Shown here piece by piece: positions 39,717-48,826 of a DNA stretch of 53,236 bases (its first letter is position 1; each line of letters begins with the position of its first letter). The notes under the pieces are model-generated. The model did not search any database. It was not told the DNA's origin and worked only from the letters and a program-made list of their open reading frames with translations. Both the position numbers and the translations under genes were made by a program. Origin of the DNA: Phytomonas francai (lineage: Eukaryota; Euglenozoa; Kinetoplastea; Trypanosomatida; Trypanosomatidae); the NCBI GenBank assembly GCA_001766655.1, contig MJCC01000021.1, positions 117,239-170,474 on the forward strand. The letters run 5' to 3'.

Positions 39717-42700
39717 ATGAACGTTCTTAATTCTCCCAAGGGGGACGTGCATTCGAGCTCCTGTACGCTGTCAGGCAAGGAACTGTGTGGCACCAAGGAT
39801 TCGTTTTTTCCCCGTGGCGAGCACCTTCTTGGTGACATTTTCCACTGTTTACCCCCACAGCTTCAGAGACTAATTAACGAAAAAGACCGTGAGCGGATAA
39901 AGGATTTGGTGACCTGCATCCTCGAGCTTCGCGATCCCGTCGCCTGCCGCAATCGCGTCAGCACCTACGAGCAGTTTAAGAATGAATGGAGTGGCCCTCA
40001 AGAGGGTGGCCCTGGGCTGGATGCCGTGCGCCCGGCGTTATTTCTCGAAGCACCGTCGCTTTTTCTACCAGTCAAGGCTATCACTCAAACGTACCGTGTG
40101 GGGGGGGTCCCTTATGGCTGCCCGCCGCACGCCGCCGGAAGGGCGGGAGAGGCGGACGCGCGGGGTTCCTTCCCCTGCACGTGGCGGGGGGTGGTGGAGC
40201 GGCTCATGAACTACTGCGATGCGCTCAAGAAAATGCTCACGGCCGAGAATGGGTACAAAATTCCAAGGAGCCTGCAGCGGCGGCTGATTCCCGCCCTTTA
40301 CGTGTGGCTCACCGATTACGACTTTTTGCTGGACAACGCGACCTACTGGTTGACGGTCGCAAACTTGATGATTAAGATTGGCCACCCGTACCACGAGCTC
40401 GAGGTTGCTCTTCCGTGGCGTCCGCTCGCTGCACTTCTCATCAACCTTGTGAGCGAGAGGGATCCTTCAAAAATGTGTGGGCGATTTGGTGCTGTTTTGA
40501 ACACGGTGGGTGGTGTGCTGCAGCGATTGTGCGAGACCGTGTCGATGTATTTCGATGCCGACGCCCTGGGGGAGATGTGGCTCGACTTCTCTCCGAGGTT
40601 CTCTTCAAATGGGGATGAGAGCATTATTTACCTTTTCCTACTCTGTATTCTTCTACCGACGCGTCAGCTACGCGGAGAAACCAGTACAGGCAGTTACGTA
40701 AACCCGCCGGTTAAGCGCATCGTGCATTTTTTACTGCGTGAGGCGTACGACTGGCAGCTGCAGCAACGCGAGGCGTGGTTGATTGTCACGTTGAAGATCA
40801 TATCTCGTATGTTTTCCGTAAATGAGGGGCTGATGAGTCTTGATGACTACGCAGAGCCTCTTTTTAGTAGTATTTTACATCTCCTGAACCTGCCTATCGG
40901 GAACGACCCGAACGATCCCCTCGCTGCGGCTGGTGTGTCCTTACAAAAACATAGCCCAAGCAGGTGCCAGTGCAGGAGGTCCGACCGTAGCGCTGCCGAC
41001 GTTGGGAGCCTGTTTAGTGGTTTGGCTGGTGCATCGATGCACGCGCCGTTTTTCTCGCTCGGAGTGCACTCCACGGAGAGGTTGCGAGGGGCTCCTGGGG
41101 TGGTCAACGCCTTGACGAACGATACCAACTCCCCCCTTTGGAGCCACCTACGACGGCTGCTTCACGCGACGAGTGTTTTCATTCGCCCGGGGGTGAGCGC
41201 CGTGGAGGCGACGAAGGAGGTCTGCCAGCTCTACAACGGGTTTGTCTTGATGGCGTACCGTCGAGTACAGCGCCAGGTGCGTTATTTAAAGCGTCTCGCG
41301 CGCGTCGAGGGCGATGGTCTCGGGTCGTCTGCCGGGCAGGCGGGCAAGGCGGACCCCGACGGGCTCGACGGCGGCGGCGGCGACGACGACGACGACGACG
41401 CCCTCGCGGCGGTTTGCGATGACGACGCCGAGGACCCCCTGCCCCTCGAGCACGTTTGGACGCGCACCACGATTGACGCCTTTGTCGAGCTGATGGCGCC
41501 GGTGCTGATGCCCGCCCTGCACCTCCGCCTGCGCGGCGTGTACAAATCCATGGCGCTGCTCATCTCCCTCGCACCCGCGCGGATGCTGCCGCGCGTGGAG
41601 AAGTACATCAACGCGGCTCTGCGCGCCCCGACCGACGTGGAGCAGCAGCGCGCGCGCGTCCTGCGGCTCCTCAGCGCGGCGCTTTATCCGATGCTCGGGG
41701 GCCGGCGGACGCGGGCGTACGTCCTCGCGTACCTCGGCGAGTCCCTGCCGGAGATCGTCTCCTGGATCAGCCCGAGCGCGCCGCACGTCACGCCGAACTT
41801 CATCCACCTCCTCTTCAGCGCCGCCGCGGCCCTCCCGCTCCGCCGTCTTTTTCCGACCCCGGAGGCGGAGTGCGGGGTCATGCTGCGCGTCTTCGAGCAC
41901 GTCGTGGCCGTCTGCGAGGAGGCGCACGACGCGATCGACACGGGCACGCTCAGCAGCGCCGAGACCATTCTCCAGACGCTCTCCGACGAGGCCTACGACT
42001 GCGTGGTGAACCACCTCCTGTCGTGCGTCGCGGACCAGAGCTCGGGGCTCTGCAAGATTTGCCTGCTCGCGGCCGTCGGGCGGCGGGGGGCGGCGCGGCT
42101 GATCGCCTTCGCGAAGCGCGTCGCCGTCCCGGCGCTGCTGGGGAGGGGCACCAACGACGCCGTCACCTCCTGGGCCGCGCGCGTGCTCAGCGCGTGCCTC
42201 TCCGGCGCCGGCCGCGACGCCGTCTTCCCGGAGACGCGGCTCGTCGTCCAGTGCATCCACGCGCTCATCGCGCACATCACGAGCGTCCGCCGCCTCACCG
42301 ACGCGCGGCTGCTCTTTATCAACCTCACCGACGTCCTTTTGCGGTACGACTGCGCGCCGGCCCCGGCCCCCCCCGGCGACGACGGGCTCGAGGAGGAGGA
42401 GGAGGAGAAGGAGGAGAGGGAGGGGGACGCCGCGAGCCCGGGGTGGCTCGACGAGATCGACCCCGACATCGCCGCGCGCGAGCGGCTGCTGCGGGGCCTG
42501 GGCTTCTGCCGCGCCCGCGACGTCCGGCTCCGCTGGGACGCCCCCGGGCCCGACCACGTCGCGCTCGTCATGGACCTCTGCGAGGAGTTCCTCGGCGCCG
42601 CGATGGCGGTCGCGGCGAGGGTGCGCGAGGTGCGGCCGGCCGCTGACCCGTGCGACGGCCTCCTGGGGCTGCTCCCGCCGTGCGGGGCCGACCCCTGCGC

Positions 42701-45700
42701 CCCGGACGAGACCCCCCGCCCGGCCTTCGAGGACGGCAGCAAGAGCGCGGAGGAGTTCACCCCCCACAATGTCCTGCACGGCTGCGCGACTTGGATGCGG
42801 TTCGTTTACCTCGCCTGCGTGCCGCTTTACTACGAGGGCGGGGAGGGCCCCGGCGAGGAGGGCGCGCGGGGGACCCATCTCGACGACGTGCCGGTCGTCC
42901 CCCTGCGGGTTTGGCCGGACGCGGCCTGGACGGAGCACGGCGTGGCGTGGTGCCCGTACTGGTTTCTGTCGGAGCGGTGCGCGCTGCCCTTGCCGCGGCC
43001 AGCCGCGCCGCGTCGTCGGTTGAAGTACGACCGCGCGACGCTATTCGAGTTCGTCTGCACGCACATGCTGCGAAGGTTTTGCGGGGACCCCGTCGCGGAG
43101 CTCAAGCGGACTTTTGGGACCAAGGCCGCGGAGGTGTTTGACCTGGGTCTTCTCCTCAGCGGTGAGCCCCCGCTGGATGCGAGCCGGAACGGGCAGGGCG
43201 ATACACGGGCCTTGGAGGGCGTCTTGAGCTTCATGATCGGCCTCACGGGCCTGTTCTCGGGCGATTCCTCCCTGTACATTCTGAGATTTAGAGGCAAGGT
43301 CCCCACCTGCGAGATCGAGCGCAACTATCACGAAAAGATTCGCCATGTGCAGCTGTTTCCGGCAGAGTATTGGGCGCAGCGCGCGACGCAGGTCGTCGGC
43401 ACTTACGTGGCGTCTACCCACCACTTCTCCTGTTCCTTGGCGATGTGCCGAAAGCTTCTCAACGTGGCCCATTTACTTCGTTTTCTTCAGCCCAATGGTC
43501 GTGTACAGAGTTTTTGTGATAGTGTTCTTACCTGCATGTTTCGAATCGTCACGCCGCCCCTGCGACGTGTGCTCTACGCCTGCCACCTTGATGCCATCAA
43601 CAGGCTCACGCAATTGTGGTCGCGAAAGATCGCTGGGGATGATGATGAGGAAGGGGTTTCTGTATTGCCTCTTGACGATGGCGCAGCGCCTCCGGGCGAG
43701 AGGGGAAGCCCGTGCGGCGGTGCGGAAGGTGACCCTCGGGAGCGCGGGGGGGATCCCTTTCGCAAGGCAGAGGCGCGAGAGGTAATCAATAGCGTCATGC
43801 ACCTGGCCTTTTTCTTCTTTCTTGATCTCCGATCGTTTGAGAATCCGGATATTCTTTACCACACGCTTTGCTCCTTTTCCTTCTGTCCGGATCAGCTGCT
43901 CGGACTCTCCGTAAAGAACCTTTTCCAAGAGCTCGGGAAATCGCTATTTAACTTGGTGCCGTATGCGGACCGGCAGACCACGCATTGGCTCGTCGAGGAG
44001 GTTATTCTTCTGGCGTCTCGCCTCGCGGCCGTGTCCCCGACGCGAGCCTCGGTGTATGTGAGCATCGCCTTCATGATGTACCACCCTCACGGCGACGAGC
44101 CCTGGCGTATGCTCTCCACCCGGGCGGTTCAGGCGTTGTTTAAGCTGAGCACAAAACCGTTTCACAGCCTGTGCGTGACCTCTATGAATTTTTTGACCGT
44201 CTTCTTTCGGAGTGTTTGTGGCCCAAGAAGTGGGACCACGCATGTACCCATGCGTCGATCGCGTACGTGTCTGCCACGCCTGGGCTGCCACGACCCCCCG
44301 CACAATGTGGTCGGCAATCCAGGTGGTTCTTCCGCTGAACCCCCGTCATCGCCCACGGATGGGGATCCTCAGCGCAGCGCGCGCGATGTCTTCGAGGATG
44401 TCGATCAACAGCGAGAGGACGTCGAATTTTTTCAGCATCGCTACATAAAACTACGGCAATGGGTCCCGTTTTTCTATGTAAAGGAAAGTGGGCAATGCTT
44501 TATCCCGCACTACATCACTGTGCCGGTAGGGCGCGAGTGCTTTCCGAGCAATTTCTTTGAAGAGGACGAAGCACCGTTTGCATCCACGGATGCGGGGAAT
44601 GGGGCCGTGCCGTGTGGTGCTCTCCGGAGGCGTCGCTTTGTCGAGACGCGCCTGTGTGATCGCGAGGCTGCTCTTCGTCTTTGGGGCCGCACAATCGGGG
44701 TCTACTCCGGGTTGGCGATGCAGTCCATTGAATCCGGTGACCACCTGCACGAGGGGAAGGAGCAAGGATACGAAAAAGGCGTCCGCGCTGACGGGTGGAC
44801 GTCCCCGCTTCCCGAAAGCTCCCAGGAGAGTGGTGGTGGTGGTGCGATTGCCGCTGAGCGCCTCCGGGGCGTGTGGGTATGGGCCGCGGTGGGATGCCTC
44901 ACGGAGCTATATGATCATAGCCACAGCAGCTTCTCAGCGACCACGATGTGGGTGCTGCTCGGGCGCGTGGTTGGGTACGAACGCTCTATTCGCTATTACG
45001 TCCTCCTGGTGCGCCTCCTGCTCGATGAGCTCACCGAGAAGCTCCATCGCAAGGACCAAACCGCGAAGGAGTCTACCCAGAGCCAGTTTGCGGTCCTCAT
45101 GGACCTGTGCTTAGCCGTCTTGCGGCTCAGCAAAGACTACGTGCTCCGTGAGTGGGCTATCCATGCATCCGACGCTGTTTGCGACGACCCCCGAAGACCA
45201 TCGCCGGCGCTTCCGACGGATTCCTCCTCTCCCGCCGAATTCACGCCGGTTCCCGAGACCAGCGCAGCCGCGATGAATCTTCGTGCGCGTTCGCTGCAGT
45301 GCTACGTCGACGCACTTCTCTACACCTGCCGGCGAAGCGTCCCGAACGAGCTCTCGCGCGTTGCCGCCTCGACCTTTGGCAGGCTGAACAACTCCCTGAA
45401 TGCGCAGGAGATGTGGTGGCTGTTTGAGACCTTGCTGAATACCCTGACCGCCACGACCAACGATGAGAGGCACGAGACCCCATATGAGGATGGTTTCTCA
45501 TCCATTCCACCGAACTTCGATCGGCAAGAAGGCTTTTTAGGCGTCGCGTCGGTCGCGATCCCGGGCAAAGTGAGCGTGAATATGCGGAAAACGGTGTGCG
45601 TAATGATGTACCTTAGCCAGATTGTGCGCTACACGAATCCCGAGTGGACTGGGGAGCTACTGCCGAAGTTGACGCATTGCATCCGTGCGAACCAGGGGCT

Positions 45701-47249
45701 CTTCTTTAGCTCCACCACGTCCTACTCGAGCTTCTGGGCCGCGAGTGTCCCGCGGCTGCTGCTACGCTGGTGTCTGAATCAAAGCGGCAATATCCCTGGC
45801 AACGACCGCTTGCTCGAGGACTTGACGGAGTTCGCGCTGGAAATTATTTCCTGGGCTCCGATCTCATCCCTTGCCGATTCCGCGCTGCTGTCGGGATCTG
45901 CGTCCTCCACGTCGAGCATTTCGAACGCGGAGGAGGCCTCGGAGGGCCGAGCGCCTGTCGGCACGACGTTGCGTGCCGCCGGCCCCGACCAGGACCCTCT
46001 CCCCCCCATCATGGCCACCACGACGACGACGACGACCACAACCGCGGCAGGGCTGCAGGGGGGGAGGCCTTCGACGACGTCGTGGCCCCCGACGCCCGTC
46101 CAGAGCTCCCTAGGGCCGCCGAACAGCGCCATCGACGCGTCTTTCCTGACCCCGGCGCTCCTGCCGCGGGTGCCGAACGCGGTGGAGCGGGAGAAGGGCT
46201 TCCTGGAGGGCATCCCCCCGGCCTCGCGGGGGGTCGCGCCGACCCCCTCCCTCCTGCCGGCCGCCTCGCCGACGAGCGTGGCGAGCGCGAGCGCGGGCGG
46301 CCATTCCCCGACGCTTCTCGAGCCGGGCTGCCCCTCGCCGTCGCTGCTGCCGACGCCGATGGTGGCCCCCGGCGGGTTCGCGCGGCCGGAGGAGCTGACC
46401 CCGCAGACGGCCCCCGCCGCCAGCCCCCTCGGCGAGCCGGAGGCGCCCAACGCGGCGGCGCTCGTGCCGGTCAAGACGGTGCTCTTCTGCCTCCAGTTCC
46501 CGCCCGCGGCGCTTGTCGGGGGCTGCGCGCGGCCGCTGCTCGCGCTGCTGATCGCCGCGCTGAACCTCTCCTTCGCGCGGGTCGACAGCCTCCACGGGAT
46601 CGCGGAGGGCGTCCTGGCGGGCGTCGTGGGGCTGCGCCTGCCGAAGGCCGTCGCGCACGCGCTTCTGGCGCTGCTCTGCGAGGCGCTCGCGGGCGGGGGC
46701 TGCTCGCCGCGCTGCCGCGGCGCCCTCGCGCGGGCGCTCGGCGGCCTTCTCTTCCACAACGCCCACCGCGTCGGCCGGTACGCGGCGATGCGGGCCGTCG
46801 TCGAGGCCGCGCTCGCGACGATCGGCCGCGCGGACGGCCGCCTGCGCGCCCACGGCGTCCACCTCTTCGCCGTCCTCACGAAGGTCGCCTCGACGGCGCA
46901 GACCGTCGCGCTCCTGCGGGGCTACGCCGGGGAGCTGCGCGCGGCCGCCGTCCCGGCCCCGGGCGAGACCTCCGGAAGGCGGCGCTACGTCGCGCTCGTC
47001 CTCCTGCAGTGCGCGGCCCTCGCCGCGGACCCCGGGACGATCCCCGCGTACATCCCGGGGCTGATGGCGCGCCTCGCGCCCTACGCGCGCAGCCCCGTCC
47101 TCGAGGTCCAGCGCGCCGTCAAGAAGTCCTTCGAGGCCTGGTGGCGCTCGCACCGCGAGGGATGGGAGGTCGAGTACAAGCACTGCTTTACCGCCTCCCA
47201 GCTGGAGGCCATCGCCACCCTGCTGATGGCGCCCACCTACTACGTCTGA
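39717..47249 (+). CDS. PA200: Proteasome activator PA200/Blm10
   Basis: A 2510-residue HEAT-repeat protein. PA200/Blm10 forms a dome on the 20S proteasome and opens its gate. The N-terminal LPWRPLAALL block (about 231) followed by a YFDADALGEMW pattern matches PSME4's LPWKPLYEMI / YFPEGA region. A central helical block at about 581 (VELMAPVLMPAL) fits the Blm10 middle region. The last 90 residues match the conserved C-terminal domain: IPAYIPGLMARL, then AVKKSFEAWWRSHREGW and LLMAPTYYV. The final YYV is an HbYX motif, which docks into the 20S alpha-ring; PSME4 ends in YYA. It is larger than human (about 1843) and yeast (about 2143), owing to acidic inserts (about 545-575, 885-910) and a Pro/Thr/Ala-rich stretch (about 2080-2240). 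GC content rises and falls within the gene. It is probably nuclear/cytosolic. Confidence 0.92.
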   Translation: MNVLNSPKGDVHSSSCTLSGKELCGTKDSFFPRGEHLLGDIFHCLPPQLQRLINEKDRERIKDLVTCILELRDPVACRNRVSTYEQFKNEWSGPQEGGPGLDAVRPALFLEAPSLFLPVKAITQTYRVGGVPYGCPPHAAGRAGEADARGSFPCTWRGVVERLMNYCDALKKMLTAENGYKIPRSLQRRLIPALYVWLTDYDFLLDNATYWLTVANLMIKIGHPYHELEVALPWRPLAALLINLVSERDPSKMCGRFGAVLNTVGGVLQRLCETVSMYFDADALGEMWLDFSPRFSSNGDESIIYLFLLCILLPTRQLRGETSTGSYVNPPVKRIVHFLLREAYDWQLQQREAWLIVTLKIISRMFSVNEGLMSLDDYAEPLFSSILHLLNLPIGNDPNDPLAAAGVSLQKHSPSRCQCRRSDRSAADVGSLFSGLAGASMHAPFFSLGVHSTERLRGAPGVVNALTNDTNSPLWSHLRRLLHATSVFIRPGVSAVEATKEVCQLYNGFVLMAYRRVQRQVRYLKRLARVEGDGLGSSAGQAGKADPDGLDGGGGDDDDDDALAAVCDDDAEDPLPLEHVWTRTTIDAFVELMAPVLMPALHLRLRGVYKSMALLISLAPARMLPRVEKYINAALRAPTDVEQQRARVLRLLSAALYPMLGGRRTRAYVLAYLGESLPEIVSWISPSAPHVTPNFIHLLFSAAAALPLRRLFPTPEAECGVMLRVFEHVVAVCEEAHDAIDTGTLSSAETILQTLSDEAYDCVVNHLLSCVADQSSGLCKICLLAAVGRRGAARLIAFAKRVAVPALLGRGTNDAVTSWAARVLSACLSGAGRDAVFPETRLVVQCIHALIAHITSVRRLTDARLLFINLTDVLLRYDCAPAPAPPGDDGLEEEEEEKEEREGDAASPGWLDEIDPDIAARERLLRGLGFCRARDVRLRWDAPGPDHVALVMDLCEEFLGAAMAVAARVREVRPAADPCDGLLGLLPPCGADPCAPDETPRPAFEDGSKSAEEFTPHNVLHGCATWMRFVYLACVPLYYEGGEGPGEEGARGTHLDDVPVVPLRVWPDAAWTEHGVAWCPYWFLSERCALPLPRPAAPRRRLKYDRATLFEFVCTHMLRRFCGDPVAELKRTFGTKAAEVFDLGLLLSGEPPLDASRNGQGDTRALEGVLSFMIGLTGLFSGDSSLYILRFRGKVPTCEIERNYHEKIRHVQLFPAEYWAQRATQVVGTYVASTHHFSCSLAMCRKLLNVAHLLRFLQPNGRVQSFCDSVLTCMFRIVTPPLRRVLYACHLDAINRLTQLWSRKIAGDDDEEGVSVLPLDDGAAPPGERGSPCGGAEGDPRERGGDPFRKAEAREVINSVMHLAFFFFLDLRSFENPDILYHTLCSFSFCPDQLLGLSVKNLFQELGKSLFNLVPYADRQTTHWLVEEVILLASRLAAVSPTRASVYVSIAFMMYHPHGDEPWRMLSTRAVQALFKLSTKPFHSLCVTSMNFLTVFFRSVCGPRSGTTHVPMRRSRTCLPRLGCHDPPHNVVGNPGGSSAEPPSSPTDGDPQRSARDVFEDVDQQREDVEFFQHRYIKLRQWVPFFYVKESGQCFIPHYITVPVGRECFPSNFFEEDEAPFASTDAGNGAVPCGALRRRRFVETRLCDREAALRLWGRTIGVYSGLAMQSIESGDHLHEGKEQGYEKGVRADGWTSPLPESSQESGGGGAIAAERLRGVWVWAAVGCLTELYDHSHSSFSATTMWVLLGRVVGYERSIRYYVLLVRLLLDELTEKLHRKDQTAKESTQSQFAVLMDLCLAVLRLSKDYVLREWAIHASDAVCDDPRRPSPALPTDSSSPAEFTPVPETSAAAMNLRARSLQCYVDALLYTCRRSVPNELSRVAASTFGRLNNSLNAQEMWWLFETLLNTLTATTNDERHETPYEDGFSSIPPNFDRQEGFLGVASVAIPGKVSVNMRKTVCVMMYLSQIVRYTNPEWTGELLPKLTHCIRANQGLFFSSTTSYSSFWAASVPRLLLRWCLNQSGNIPGNDRLLEDLTEFALEIISWAPISSLADSALLSGSASSTSSISNAEEASEGRAPVGTTLRAAGPDQDPLPPIMATTTTTTTTTAAGLQGGRPSTTSWPPTPVQSSLGPPNSAIDASFLTPALLPRVPNAVEREKGFLEGIPPASRGVAPTPSLLPAASPTSVASASAGGHSPTLLEPGCPSPSLLPTPMVAPGGFARPEELTPQTAPAASPLGEPEAPNAAALVPVKTVLFCLQFPPAALVGGCARPLLALLIAALNLSFARVDSLHGIAEGVLAGVVGLRLPKAVAHALLALLCEALAGGGCSPRCRGALARALGGLLFHNAHRVGRYAAMRAVVEAALATIGRADGRLRAHGVHLFAVLTKVASTAQTVALLRGYAGELRAAAVPAPGETSGRRRYVALVLLQCAALAADPGTIPAYIPGLMARLAPYARSPVLEVQRAVKKSFEAWWRSHREGWEVEYKHCFTASQLEAIATLLMAPTYYV

Positions 47250-48826
47250 GGGCCTCGGGCCGGCGTGTCCTGAAAGGGATGCCGAACCCGGGGCGGGCCC
47301 ACGTTGAGAAGTAGGTCGTGAAGGACTCGAGATGTGCTCCATGGGGGGTATGGTGGATCCAAGGAATAAGGGTGGATGGGGGTGGATGGGGGTGGGGGAA
47401 TGAATGATAATTTTAATAGGGTGTGATTCGAGAGAGGATCGACCAATATCCCGAAGAAAAAAGGAAAGGCAATACCGATGATGTATTGCCTGCTTTTCCC
47501 CCCTCTCCTGTAGGAGAGATTGGGTTTGTCTTTCCCTTTTCATGGTTCGACGCGTGTGTGATCGAGTTTGTTTCTCGATTTTGCATGCTTGTGCATCTCT
47601 TTCCTTGTGCGTTTGTTGATTTTTTTTTATTTAGATAAAAATCCTATTCTTCTTGTGATGCGATTGTCTGTTGATAGCCACACGAGGAGGCTTCTTTTTT
47701 TCCTACCTTGTGTGAAGTGCATAGCACCCGAGAAGGGAAAAGGAGTGCCGCAAGGGGGGTGAGAGGAAGGAGAATCCATGCGCGTAACTATACCTATACA
47801 GGAAAGGTCTGCATCTTGGTAGACCTTGGGATACATTTCATTACCTTTCCCCTTCGCTTTGTTAACATACCCATTACTTTTTCGTAATGCCTCATATAAT
47901 AACTAATATAAGACGTTCCGTCAGTTTAATACGTTAACTCATGCACCGCCACTTTGTTCGCGGAGCTTTTCCCATTGAGGGGAGGAGGAATGGGTTGGTC
48001 TCTCTCTCCTGGAATGCGCAAAGATTTGAATATGGATCAGAAGAGCTACACCTTGGTTTTCATTCCCCCTCCTCCCCCGTCTTGTCTCTTTCCCTCAATA
48101 TTAACAAGTGCGATAGAATGATGAGTTTTTCTTTCTTTAACTAGCATATTTATTTCCAAATATTCTATCAAAAAGTGTGAACACGAACGGATTGTTGCTA
48201 TTCAACCGGTAAACCCAACCTTGGCCGGATTCTTGTGGTTCAAGCAGTTTTGTGCACCTTACGTTAAATAGGGAATACGTAAAAACTAAGATTAAGTGTG
48301 GGTGTGGGGGCCGCACCAAAAACAAAAAGGATCAACACTCTCACATTTTAATCAATTTAGAATATCGAAGGTGCACACATACGTATCTATCTATTCAAAT
48401 ACATACATATATAAATAAATATTTATTTATACAACTATATATATATATATATATATAAATTGTTGTGGGGTTGGTTAAAAGGCTTACACGTTTTGTATTT
48501 CCGTTTGATCTATTTCTTTTTAATGCTCTGAAGTTTATTCCCATCTGCTACAGATTCTGCTTGAGGATAATTTTAGTGTTTCCCATAGTTGTTGCCCTAC
48601 CCGAAATCCGATCTTGCCAATTCCCAGGCCTTTCAAAGGGGTTTCAGCACATAGTTGGTGCTATTATTCTTGCCGCCACTAATAATAATTAGCGGAATTA
48701 CAGCACCCTAAACGATAACCTTGTCAAATCAATAAAAAAATAAAAAGGGAATTTTTGTGCATTCAACCCCTTTTCACAATTTTTACTTTTTTTCGCAGCT
48801 TGGTGGTGGTGGTGGTCTCATAAAAA
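47250..48826. other. Spacer after PA200
   Basis: No gene is supported. A G-rich tract with repeated GGATGGGGGT units at 47370-47398 could form a G-quadruplex in the PA200 3' UTR. The middle is mixed. An AT-rich part with a (TA)n run at about 48437-48457 follows, and a T/C tract precedes the next gene. Confidence 0.5.
48797..48798 (+). promoter_or_regulatory. Predicted trans-splice acceptor AG for the last gene
   Basis: A tract of T/C (48771-48793) ends in CGCAG, leaving a 28-nt leader before the ATG at 48827. This decides the start of the last open frame. Confidence 0.6.

Noticed and set aside
41286..42938. 550-codon minus-strand open frame
   Set aside because: Antisense shadow within the GC-rich middle of PA200; no recognisable domain.
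45770..47314. 514-codon plus-strand frame overlapping PA200
   Set aside because: Out-of-frame shadow. The PA200 frame carries the conserved C-terminal domain and the YYV terminus.
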